Positions 1 to 6,395 are shown, counted from the first letter of the stretch. The stretch is DNA of 6,634 nt from an uncultured Agathobaculum sp. (GCA_944380945.1 CALWJG010000088.1:1-6634), one strand, 5' to 3'. Made by a program: numbers and translations. Notes: generated from the letters alone by a model not told the origin.

Positions 1-1
1 A

Positions 2-328
2 AAAGCGCCCCGCTGCCTGCGGGGCGCTTGCATTGCTGCTGCGTGCCTGTTCGGCCATGCAGCGCTCGACGATGCGCCGGAAAATCAGCTGACAGCATGG
101 AATGGTCCGGATACGGAGGACGTTGTTTTGTCCAGACTGTATACAGGCGAACTTCTTTCCCTGCTTCGGCCGGATACACAGCAGATCTTCCTGCTCCGCT
201 GCCAGAGGTATTCCTTTCGGGAGATCGCTGACTGCCTGCACATGAAGCCAGCCGCTGTGCGCAGCAGGTATTCGCGCTCGCTCGCCAAGCTCAGGACAGT
301 GTGGGAACGGGATAACGGGGAACAGTGA
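2..328 (+). CDS. RNA polymerase sigma factor (ECF-like), C-terminal part, 5'-truncated by window edge
   Basis: The frame is open from base 2 to a TGA at 326-328 and gives 108 residues without a start, so the gene begins upstream of the window. The last ~55 residues look like sigma-70 region 4: a helix rich in Leu, then LLRCQRYSFREIADCL followed by MKPAAVRSRYSRSLAKLR, which is the helix-turn-helix that reads the -35 element. Upstream, KAPRCLR and ALDDAPENQL resemble the linker between regions 2 and 4 of small ECF-type sigma factors from Firmicutes, as I remember that family. Region 2 would be outside the window. A TTG at 128 could start a 66-residue peptide, but a lone region 4 makes less sense than a truncated sigma factor. 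No convincing terminator follows the stop. A functional link to the operon downstream is not shown, because that operon has its own promoter. Confidence 0.72.
   Translation, partial: KAPRCLRGACIAAACLFGHAALDDAPENQLTAWNGPDTEDVVLSRLYTGELLSLLRPDTQQIFLLRCQRYSFREIADCLHMKPAAVRSRYSRSLAKLRTVWERDNGEQ
3..29. repeat. 11-bp perfect inverted repeat (hairpin) inside the sigma-factor frame
   Basis: Bases 3-13 and 19-29 are perfect reverse complements around the 5-nt loop TGCCT, with a core of GCGCCCCGC pairing with GCGGGGCGC. The left side is preceded by A residues, so read on the minus strand the stem ends in a short T run. On the + strand only two T follow the core, and coding sequence appears to continue. 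It could be a terminator-like element or a coincidence of GC-rich codons; its function is unknown. Confidence 0.6.
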
Positions 329-366
329 CCGGATGCCTGGCGCCGCCGGAATCGGACAGCAGGGGC

Positions 367-395
367 TTCCCAGCCCGCGAAAAATATGCTATAAT
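367..395 (+). promoter_or_regulatory. Sigma-A-type promoter with extended -10 for the operon leader
   Basis: A perfect -10 hexamer TATAAT lies at 390-395 with an extended -10 TG at 387-388. A -35-like TTCCCA at 367-372 matches TTGACA at 4 of 6 positions, and the spacer is exactly 17 bp. Transcription would start near 402, giving a leader of about 240 nt before the methyltransferase ATG at 643. An inverted repeat GGGCT/AGCCC (363-367 and 372-376) covers the -35 element and could be an operator, although this is speculative. Confidence 0.8.
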
Positions 396-401
396 CAAAT
401 C

Positions 402-607
402 ACGATATTGCCGGGATATGCCCTGACGTTTTTGCTTGCGTGCTGAAGCACTGCATGGGGGACAGAAGTCCGCCCGTTTCCGTCCGAGATATATCCTGCA
501 CAGCGCTGCACCATGCGCGCATATACCTTGCAGCAGGCCGCCGAAGCGGCTGAAACAGGACTGAAGTCCACTGGACGTCTTGATAAAAGCGTCCGGCGGG
601 CTTTTTT
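402..607 (+). ncRNA. Structured 5' leader RNA with terminal attenuator; riboswitch candidate of unknown class
   Basis: This gene-free stretch lies between the promoter and the first ribosome binding site. By hand it folds into a three-way junction. The closing helix pairs 412-420 with 490-498 (9 pairs, 2 of them G-U), and an inner helix pairs 425-428 with 481-484. Two arms follow: 437-443 with 448-455 (TGAA loop 444-447, T452 bulged) and 457-463 with 468-475 (AGAA loop 464-467, G472 bulged). Both arms have the same build: 3 bp, one bulged base on the 3' side, 4 bp, and an NGAA loop. A CGAA-loop hairpin (537-550), a TGAA-loop hairpin (558-569) and a terminator follow. I checked from memory for cobalamin, SAM, TPP, NiCo, T-box, Moco and guanidine signatures and found no match. 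It could also be an independent ~200-nt small RNA. Confidence 0.5.
585..607 (+). terminator. Intrinsic terminator in the leader (attenuator)
   Basis: AAAAGC (585-590) pairs with GCTTTT (600-605), and CC/GG (593-594 with 598-599) continues the stem after a 2-nt bulge. Six T residues run from 602 to 607. It ends 24 bases before the Shine-Dalgarno site of the methyltransferase and lies downstream of the promoter, so it would stop operon transcription unless disrupted. The alternative helix 571-577/590-596 uses bases 590-596 of this stem and would act as an antiterminator. Confidence 0.6.
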
Positions 608-630
608 ATTTGCAGATACACCGACAGGAT

Positions 631-642
631 GAGGAAAGCAGA
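631..642 (+). promoter_or_regulatory. Ribosome binding site that fixes the methyltransferase start
   Basis: GAGGAAAG at 631-638 places GAGG 8 nt before ATG 643. The same frame is open further upstream to a TTG at 580, but that start would make the leader terminator part of the coding region and has no comparable site. Confidence 0.75.
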
Positions 643-1365
643 ATGGATATGGAACCGATCAAACACGAAATGAAGCGCTATTGGTCGCGCCGGGTGGAGA
701 AGTTTTCTGCGCTGCGCTGCCGCGAATTTGAAAGCGAAAAGCACCGCCAGTGGATGCGGGAGCTGGAACGGCATCTGCCGGCCGGCAGATCGCTCGACAT
801 ACTGGACGTCGGCACCGGCACCGGCTTTTTTGCGCTGCTGCTGGCGGAAAAGGGGCACCGCGTCACCGGCATCGATCTGACGCCGGGCATGATCCGGGAG
901 GCCGGCCGGCTTTCCGCAGAGCTGGGTCTGCCGGCGCGGTTTCTGGTGATGGATGCCGAGCTGCCGGAACTGCCGGCGCGCTCGTTTGACGCGATCGTCA
1001 CGCGCAAGCTGACATGGACGCTGCCAAGTCTGGGCAGGGCGTATACGAACTGGCACCGGCTGCTCAAGCCGGGCGGCGTGCTGGTCAATTTTGACGCGGA
1101 TTACTGCCGGGAGAAACAGGCGGCGCCGCTGCCGGCGCATCACGCGCATCAGGACATCGGGGCAGGGCTGATGGAGGAATATGAGCGCATGAAGCATTCG
1201 CTCCGCCCGATGCAGCAGCCGCGGCCCCAGTGGGATGTGCAGCTGCTGCGCGAAGCCGGCTTCCATCATATCGCAGTGGACACCGGCGTGTGGCAGCGGG
1301 TCTATCAGAAGGCCGATGAATTTTACGATCCCACGCCCGGCTTTGCGATCACAGCGACGGCATGA
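643..1365 (+). CDS. Class I SAM-dependent methyltransferase, first gene of the transporter operon
   Basis: The protein has 240 residues. Motif I, the SAM-binding glycine loop, is LDVGTGTGFF (54-63). The acidic residue that binds the ribose hydroxyls is D78 in GIDLTPGMI, and MDAELPEL (103-110) fits the adenine-contact position. FDAIV (115-119) and LLKPGGVLVNFD (140-151) complete a UbiE/COQ5-type Rossmann fold. The stretch LTWTLP (123-128) followed by NFDADY is, as I recall, typical of a methyltransferase group found beside Nik-like importers in anaerobes; the acceptor of that group is not known to me. No signal peptide or membrane segment is seen, so it is cytoplasmic. The stop overlaps the next ATG (ATGA, 1362-1365), which implies translational coupling to the importer. 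Acting on the imported ligand or on a chelator is an inference from context only. Confidence 0.9.
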   Translation: MDMEPIKHEMKRYWSRRVEKFSALRCREFESEKHRQWMRELERHLPAGRSLDILDVGTGTGFFALLLAEKGHRVTGIDLTPGMIREAGRLSAELGLPARFLVMDAELPELPARSFDAIVTRKLTWTLPSLGRAYTNWHRLLKPGGVLVNFDADYCREKQAAPLPAHHAHQDIGAGLMEEYERMKHSLRPMQQPRPQWDVQLLREAGFHHIAVDTGVWQRVYQKADEFYDPTPGFAITATA

Positions 1366-2360
1366 GAGGTATGTTTTCGCGCAGGGGAGACGGGCGGCGG
1401 CGCGGCGCGGCCGGCATGAAGGGGTATGTGCTCCGGCGGCTGGCGCAGCTGGTGCTCATCCTGTTTGTCATCACCTTTCTGTCCTTTGGCATGATGCGTC
1501 TGGCAGGCAGTGACGCGGTGCTCCAGAAGATGGAGCGCACCGGCATAGCGGCATCCCAGCAGGTCATTGACGCCGCTCGGGCCGAGCTGGGACTGGACAA
1601 GCCGTTCCTCGCGCAGTATGTGTCCTGGCTGGGCGGCCTGCTGCACGGGGATATGGGGGTAAGCTATGTCACCGGCCGGCAGGTGTTTCCCACCTTTACC
1701 GCCAAGCTGCCCGCCACACTGCTGCTGACGGCGGTCTCCATCCTGCTGACGGTCGTGATCTCCATTCCGCTGGGGATTCTGGCCGCGGTCCGGCAGAACC
1801 GGCTGACCGACCGGCTGATCCGGGCTGCCAGCTTTTTCGGCAGCAGTATGCCGGGCTTTTTTGTTGCGTTTTTGCTGATGTATCTCTTTTCCGTGCGGCT
1901 GGGATGGCTCCCTGTGCTCTCCCGCAGCGCCTCGCTGCAAAGCGTGCTCCTGCCGGCTTTGACGCTCGCCATCGCAATGTCCTCCCGCTATCTGCGGCAG
2001 GTGCGCGCCACCGTGCTGGATGAGCTCAGCCGGGACTATGTGACAGGCGCCGCCGCCCGCGGGGTGAAATTTTCGGTCACGCTGTGGAAAAGCGTGCTGC
2101 GCGCCTGTCTGGTCACGGTGCTCACCCTGCTCACCCTGTCCATCGGCAGCCTGCTGGGCGGCACGGCCATTGTTGAGTCCATCTTTTTGTGGGACGGCGT
2201 GGGCAGGCTGGCGGTCGACGCGATCTCCATGCGGGACTATCCGATGATTCAGGCCTATGTGATGTGGATGGCGGTCATCTACGTCTGCATCAATCTGATC
2301 ACCGATCTGTCCTACCGCTTTCTCGATCCCCGGATCCGGCTGGGAGGTGGCAGGGAATGA
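1362..2360 (+). CDS. ABC importer inner-membrane permease, NikB/DppB/OppB family
   Basis: The protein has 332 residues and several strongly hydrophobic segments, at roughly 23-45, 117-139, 160-178, 193-206, 247-270 and 296-315, as expected for a six-helix BPD permease subunit. GDMGVSY (97-102 region) is the usual first extracellular motif of the NikB/DppB group. The cytoplasmic EAA loop that docks on the ATPase is around 226-247 (GAAARG...LRACL), and the C-terminus FLDPRIRLGG is typical. The chosen ATG overlaps the methyltransferase stop as ATGA and gives an 18-residue Arg-rich extension before MKGYVLRRLAQLVLIL. Family members usually begin near that internal Met (base 1416), but no Shine-Dalgarno site is placed for it. 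The 3' end overlaps the next gene by 4 bases. The protein should pair with the NikC-like permease to form the channel. Substrate specificity cannot be read from this subunit. Confidence 0.93.
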   Translation: MRGMFSRRGDGRRRGAAGMKGYVLRRLAQLVLILFVITFLSFGMMRLAGSDAVLQKMERTGIAASQQVIDAARAELGLDKPFLAQYVSWLGGLLHGDMGVSYVTGRQVFPTFTAKLPATLLLTAVSILLTVVISIPLGILAAVRQNRLTDRLIRAASFFGSSMPGFFVAFLLMYLFSVRLGWLPVLSRSASLQSVLLPALTLAIAMSSRYLRQVRATVLDELSRDYVTGAAARGVKFSVTLWKSVLRACLVTVLTLLTLSIGSLLGGTAIVESIFLWDGVGRLAVDAISMRDYPMIQAYVMWMAVIYVCINLITDLSYRFLDPRIRLGGGRE

Positions 2361-3211
2361 CAGGTTCGGTCACAGTGCGCCGGCAAAAAGTGCGAAGGCC
2401 GCGCCGCAGGTACAAGCTGGCCTGCCTGCTCATGCTGGCGGCGGCCTTGCTGCTTGCGCTGCTTTTCATCGAGCGGCTCTGCCCCTATGACCCCAACGCG
2501 CAGGTGTTCGCCGCGCTGGAGCCGCCCAGCGCGGCGCATCCCGCCGGCACGGACCGCTTGGGGCGCGACCTGCTTTCCCGCATCCTGATCGGCCTGCGGA
2601 CCAGTGTGCTGTCCTCGCTGGCTCTGGTAGTGGTCACTGCCGCGGCCGGCAGCGCCGCAGGTGTGCTGAGCGGTTACTTTGGCGGCTTGGCGGACAGCCT
2701 GCTGATGCGGATCGCCGACGTTTGTCTGGCGTTTCCCGGTCTGGTGCTCGGGCTTGCGGTCGCGGCGCTGCTGGGCGGCGGGCTGCACAATGCCATGCTC
2801 GCGCTGGCGGTCGTCAGCTGGCCCAAATACGCCCGCGTCGCCCGCAGCCAGACGCTTGCGCTCCTGCGCACCGATCATATGGCGGCGGCGCGGCTGGCGG
2901 GCGGCAGCGCTCCGCAGCTCATTTTGCGGCATATCCTGCCCAACTGCGCGGGGCCGCTGCTTGTCACCGCGATGTTGGACATCGGCGCCATGATGATGGA
3001 GCTGGCAGGACTCAGCTTTTTGGGGCTGGGCGCCATGCCGCCGACAGCGGAGCTCGGCAGCATGATGAGCGGCGGCCGCAGCCTGCTGCAGCTTTACCCA
3101 TGGGTGGTGATCGGGCCCGGCATCGCCATTTTTGCGGCTGTTGCGTTCTTTAATCTGCTGGGGGATGCCGCGCGGGACTGGCTTGACCCGCAAAACAGCG
3201 GCGGCAAATAG
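2357..3211 (+). CDS. ABC importer inner-membrane permease, NikC/DppC/OppC family
   Basis: The protein has 284 residues. A basic N-terminus (VRRQKVRRPRRR) precedes the first membrane helix at about 21-38, as in DppC/OppC proteins. HPAGTDRLGRDLLSRIL (61-77) is the hallmark periplasmic motif of the C-type permeases. The EAA loop is at about 173-196 (HMAAARLAGG...RHILPN), LSFLGLGAMPP is at 219-229 and the C-terminal GDAARDWLDP is at 269-278. The ATG at 2357 overlaps the upstream TGA (ATGA) and has GGGAGG at 2342-2347, 9 nt away; an upstream in-frame extension would only run inside the previous gene. It forms a heterodimer with the NikB-like subunit. A 35-base gap with no hairpin follows before the binding-protein gene. 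Confidence 0.94.
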   Translation: MTGSVTVRRQKVRRPRRRYKLACLLMLAAALLLALLFIERLCPYDPNAQVFAALEPPSAAHPAGTDRLGRDLLSRILIGLRTSVLSSLALVVVTAAAGSAAGVLSGYFGGLADSLLMRIADVCLAFPGLVLGLAVAALLGGGLHNAMLALAVVSWPKYARVARSQTLALLRTDHMAAARLAGGSAPQLILRHILPNCAGPLLVTAMLDIGAMMMELAGLSFLGLGAMPPTAELGSMMSGGRSLLQLYPWVVIGPGIAIFAAVAFFNLLGDAARDWLDPQNSGGK

Positions 3212-3246
3212 AGTTTTATGTTTGAAACAGTCAGGAGCGAGCGCTT

Positions 3247-4812
3247 GTGCGACAGATCAAAATATGTATACGGATGCTGGCAGCGGCCTGCCTTGCACTC
3301 TGTTTGCTGGCGGGATGCGGCGCGCGGATGAAGGCCGGTGCGGAGGAATCGGCCGGGGACGTTTTTGTGTTCGGCGACACCACCTTTAATGCGGAGAATG
3401 AGGAGCCGGATATCGACCCGCATAACGCCTATTCCGGCTGGGCCTGCATCCGCTACGGCGTGGGGGAAACGCTGTTCCGCTATACCGATACCATGGAGAT
3501 CGAGCCGTGGCTCGCCGCAGACTGGGAGCAGGCGGACGCGCTGACCTGGCGCATCACCCTGCGGGACAACATAACGTTTTCGACCGGCCGGCCGCTGGAC
3601 GGTCAGGCAGTAAAGGACTGCCTGACCCACCTGATCCGGACGCATGACCGCGCCCGGAACGATCTGCAGATCGACGCGATCACGGCTGAGGGGCAGACTG
3701 TGACCATCGTAACGCAGGAACCGCGTCCGGCGCTGCTGCATTATCTGAGCGACCCATACAGCTGCATCATCGATATGCAGGAGGGCGTTTCAGAAGAGGG
3801 CATCGTATCCGGCACAGGCCCCTATATCGCGCAGACGCTCGTGACAAACGAACGGCTCGAGCTTGTCCGGAACGAAGCCTACTGGGACGGGACGCCGGGC
3901 TTTGACCGCGTGACCGTGCTGAGCATCACGGATGGGGATACGCTCACCATGGCCCTGCAGTCCGGGGAGATCGACGCGGCATACGGCCTGCCGTATACCA
4001 GCTATCCGTTGTTTCAGAATGACGAGTATGTACTTGCCAGCGCAGCGACCAGCCGCACTTTTTTTCTGCATATGAATTTCCAAAGTCCGGTCATGCAGGA
4101 TCCGGCGGTGCGGCAGGCTGTCGCAATGGGGATCGACAAGGAGCGCTTTGCCGGGGAGCTGCTGGACGGCAACGGGGAAGCGGCGTCCGGTCCGTTTCCG
4201 GCGGGCTTTGCGCTCGGCGGCGATGCGGTGAGCGCCAAAGCCTATAATCCGGACGGCGCGGCGCGCGTGCTCGAGGCGGCCGGCTGGGTGGACCGCGACG
4301 GCGACGGAATCCGCGAGAAGGACGGGCGCAGACTGACCGTCCGCTGGCTGACCTATCCCAGCCGGCAGGAGCTTCCGCTGCTGGCGGAAGCCGCGCAGTA
4401 TACGCTGGGGGAGATCGGCTTCGAGGTCATCGTCAATGCCACGGCCGACCACAACAGCATCCGCACCGATTCGTCCGCCTGGGATGTGTACGCCAGCGCC
4501 ATGGTGACCGCGCCGACCGGCGATCCGGCCTATTTTTTCGCAACGCACTGTCTGGACGGTGCCGTGGCCAACAACGGCCACTACCACAGCGATGCGCTGG
4601 AGGCATTGGCGGCAGAGCTCTCGGTCACCTTCGATACGGCGCGCCGCGCGCAGCTCGCGGCTCGTATGCAGCAGATCATTTTGGATGACGATGCGTTCGT
4701 GTTCTGCGCGCATCTGCGGATGACCATGGTCTGTCGGTCGGATGTGACCGGCCTGACCGCGCACCCCTGCGATTTTTACGAGATCACGGCCGCACTGCGG
4801 CCCGCAAAATAG
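3247..4812 (+). CDS. Extracellular substrate-binding lipoprotein, NikA/DppA/OppA-like (SBP_bac_5)
   Basis: The protein has 521 residues. The GTG start has AGGAG at 3233-3237, 9 nt upstream. The N-terminus is a lipoprotein signal: basic residues, a hydrophobic core, then lipobox LAGC with Cys24 as the lipidated residue. Family 5 features follow in order: DIDPHNAYSGW and RYGVGETLFR (56-79), EPWLAADWE (86-94), TWRITLRDNITF (100-111), GTGPYIAQ (189-196), RNEAYWDGTPGFDRV (208-222), MNFQSPVMQDPAVRQAVAMGID (276-297) and DRDGDGIREKDGRRL (349-363). The GW...RYGVGETL...PWLA pattern recalls an uncharacterised NikA/DppA/OppA-like subgroup rather than true NikA. Histidines H434, H446, H448 and H488 lie in the C-terminal lobe; a metal role is only a possibility. 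It delivers ligand to the two permeases, and the ligand is unknown. Confidence 0.92.
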   Translation: MRQIKICIRMLAAACLALCLLAGCGARMKAGAEESAGDVFVFGDTTFNAENEEPDIDPHNAYSGWACIRYGVGETLFRYTDTMEIEPWLAADWEQADALTWRITLRDNITFSTGRPLDGQAVKDCLTHLIRTHDRARNDLQIDAITAEGQTVTIVTQEPRPALLHYLSDPYSCIIDMQEGVSEEGIVSGTGPYIAQTLVTNERLELVRNEAYWDGTPGFDRVTVLSITDGDTLTMALQSGEIDAAYGLPYTSYPLFQNDEYVLASAATSRTFFLHMNFQSPVMQDPAVRQAVAMGIDKERFAGELLDGNGEAASGPFPAGFALGGDAVSAKAYNPDGAARVLEAAGWVDRDGDGIREKDGRRLTVRWLTYPSRQELPLLAEAAQYTLGEIGFEVIVNATADHNSIRTDSSAWDVYASAMVTAPTGDPAYFFATHCLDGAVANNGHYHSDALEALAAELSVTFDTARRAQLAARMQQIILDDDAFVFCAHLRMTMVCRSDVTGLTAHPCDFYEITAALRPAK

Positions 4813-4843
4813 ATTAGACAGCCCGAGGGAAAGGAGATGCAGC

Positions 4844-5626
4844 GTGGAGCCGATACTGACCTATCAATCCGTGGAAATATGCTTCAACGGCCGCGCGGTG
4901 ACGCACGATGTGAGCTTTTCCCTGCACGCGGGCGAGATATTGGCGATAGCAGGCGAATCCGGCAGCGGAAAGAGCAGCCTGCTGCGGGCAGCCATGGGGC
5001 TGCTGGGCAGGGAGGGCCTTGTGACCCGCGGCGACATCTGGTTTCAGGGGCTGGATCTGCCCGATCTGACCGAACGAGAGCTGCGGCGGCTGCGGGGCGC
5101 GGAGATCGGCATGATCTTTCAGGATGCCGGCGCGTCCTTTTGCCCGATCCGCACGGTCGGCGCGCAGATCTTTGAGAGCATGGCGGCGCATGGCAAGATC
5201 ACCCGCGCCGAAGCCAGAGCGCAGGCGCTACAGCTGTTTGACAAACTCGATCTGCAGGACGGGGCGCGGATCTGGGACAGCTATCCCTTTGCGCTGTCCG
5301 GCGGCATGGTGCAGCGGGTGGGGATCGCCGCCGCCATGCTGATGCAGCCGTCCGTGCTGCTGGCAGACGAGCCGACCAGCGCGCTCGATATCCTGACCCG
5401 GCAGCAGGTCATCCGCGAGATGCTGCGCCTGCGGGAATTGTTCGGGACGGCGATCGTCATTGTCACGCATGACATTGGCGTTGCCGCGGCGATGGCGGAC
5501 ACGGTGCTGGTGCTGCGCGAGGGCAGGACCGTGGAATACGGCCCTGCCGGACGCATCCTGTCCGCACCCCGGCATCCCTATACCAAACAGCTGCTGGCGG
5601 CAGTGCCGCGGCTGCGGAGGAGCTGA
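4844..5626 (+). CDS. ABC importer ATP-binding protein, NikD/DppD family
   Basis: The protein has 260 residues, close to NikD and shorter than the ~330 of DppD/OppD. The GTG start has AAGGAGAT at 4831-4838 as its Shine-Dalgarno site, with AGGAG 7 nt upstream. Walker A is GESGSGKS (37-44, K43), the Q-loop glutamine is Q93 in IFQDAGAS, the signature is LSGGMVQR (151-158), Walker B is VLLADEP (171-177, D175 and E176), the D-loop is SALD and the switch histidine is H209 in THD. LSGGM is the usual signature of the D-type subunit of this importer family. The Q-loop segment reads QDAGASFCP where relatives usually have QDP..SLNP, a mild departure. HPYTKQLLAAVPRL at the end is the standard Opp/Dpp C-terminal motif. 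All catalytic residues are present, so it should be active as a heterodimer with the following ATPase. Confidence 0.93.
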   Translation: MEPILTYQSVEICFNGRAVTHDVSFSLHAGEILAIAGESGSGKSSLLRAAMGLLGREGLVTRGDIWFQGLDLPDLTERELRRLRGAEIGMIFQDAGASFCPIRTVGAQIFESMAAHGKITRAEARAQALQLFDKLDLQDGARIWDSYPFALSGGMVQRVGIAAAMLMQPSVLLADEPTSALDILTRQQVIREMLRLRELFGTAIVIVTHDIGVAAAMADTVLVLREGRTVEYGPAGRILSAPRHPYTKQLLAAVPRLRRS

Positions 5627-5629
5627 ACC

Positions 5630-6388
5630 ATGGAAACGCTTTTACAGGTACAGGATCTGACCAAAATCTTTTATCCCGCCGGAAGATCGCCGCTGACTGC
5701 CGTCGACCATGTGAGCTTCTCTCTGGCCGCGGGCGAGACGCTGGGGCTTGTCGGCGCCTCCGGCTGCGGCAAAAGCACGCTCGCCCGTCTGATCACGCGG
5801 CTGACCGAGCCGACATGCGGCACGGTACAGCTCTGCGGTCAGGATATCACCGCCGCGCGCGGCCGCCGGCTGCGGCTGGCCTATCGGCAGATGCAGATGG
5901 TGTTCCAGTCCCCGCGGGGCTCCTTTGATCCCCGCAGAACGGTTGGAAACAGCGTGGGGGAGAGCCTGACCAATTTCGGCGTGCCCAAAGCTGCGCGGCG
6001 GGAGCGCGTAGCGGCGCTACTGACGCAGTGTGGCCTTCCGGCAGCTTATGCGGACCGGTATCCCCACGAACTGAGCGGCGGGGAATGTCAGCGCGCGGCC
6101 ATCGCGCGGGCGCTGGCCATCCAACCCCGGCTGCTGATCTGCGACGAGGCCACCAGCTCGCTGGACACGACCGTGCAGCAGCAGATCATGGCGCTGCTGG
6201 AAACGCTCAAGCAGACGCATCGGCTGTCCCTTCTGTTCATCAGCCATGATCTGGCGCTGGTGCAGTCGTTCTGCGACCGTGTGCTGGTGATGCACGAGGG
6301 AAAGATCGTGGAGGAGGGCGCGCCGGATGCCCTAATCGCTGCACCGCGCTCTGTTTATACACAGCGGCTGGTGGAGGCGGCTTTGTAG
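5630..6388 (+). CDS. ABC importer ATP-binding protein, NikE/DppF family
   Basis: The protein has 252 residues. The ATG lies 3 bases after the previous stop, with GGAGGAG at 5616-5622 (7 nt upstream) overlapping the end of the preceding gene. Walker A is GASGCGKST (42-50, K48), Q93 is in the Q-loop VFQSPRGSFDP, the signature is LSGGECQR (148-155), Walker B is LLICDEA (168-174, D172 and E173) followed by SSLD, and the switch histidine is H206 in SHD. The variable segment TKIF..AGRSPLTAVDHVSF near the N-terminus fits the F/E-type subunit of Opp/Dpp/Nik systems. The CDEATSSLD form (A in place of P after DE) is common in NikE/DppF-type proteins. The length agrees with NikE and lacks the longer DppF/OppF tail. 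It is the last gene of the operon; a weak terminator follows. Confidence 0.93.
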   Translation: METLLQVQDLTKIFYPAGRSPLTAVDHVSFSLAAGETLGLVGASGCGKSTLARLITRLTEPTCGTVQLCGQDITAARGRRLRLAYRQMQMVFQSPRGSFDPRRTVGNSVGESLTNFGVPKAARRERVAALLTQCGLPAAYADRYPHELSGGECQRAAIARALAIQPRLLICDEATSSLDTTVQQQIMALLETLKQTHRLSLLFISHDLALVQSFCDRVLVMHEGKIVEEGAPDALIAAPRSVYTQRLVEAAL

Positions 6389-6395
6389 CTGCAGT

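Noticed and set aside
402..607. Known riboswitch classes: cobalamin, NiCo, SAM, TPP, Moco, T-box, guanidine
   Set aside because: Partial resemblances such as a CCACTG and a GGGACAG were seen, but the conserved cores of these classes, as I remember them, are absent or in the wrong order. A covariance-model search would be decisive.
580..642. Upstream TTG start extending the methyltransferase by 21 residues
   Set aside because: The extension would translate the leader terminator, has no good Shine-Dalgarno site, and lies before a well-spaced GAGG for ATG 643.
400..1269. Long minus-strand open frame (289 codons) opposite the leader and methyltransferase
   Set aside because: It is antisense to a gene with clear motifs, its translation is Arg/Gln/His-rich with no recognisable domain, and it is a usual by-product of GC-rich coding sequence.
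2189..2356. Upstream in-frame extension of the NikC-like permease
   Set aside because: It runs entirely inside the preceding permease gene; the ATG at 2357 has a good Shine-Dalgarno site and begins as family members do.
2312..3193. Long minus-strand open frame opposite the NikC-like permease
   Set aside because: It is a low-complexity Arg/Gln/His-rich shadow of a clearly coding + strand gene.
3790..4764. Long minus-strand open frame opposite the binding-protein gene
   Set aside because: It is antisense to a strongly supported binding-protein gene and has no domain or ribosome binding site that stands out.
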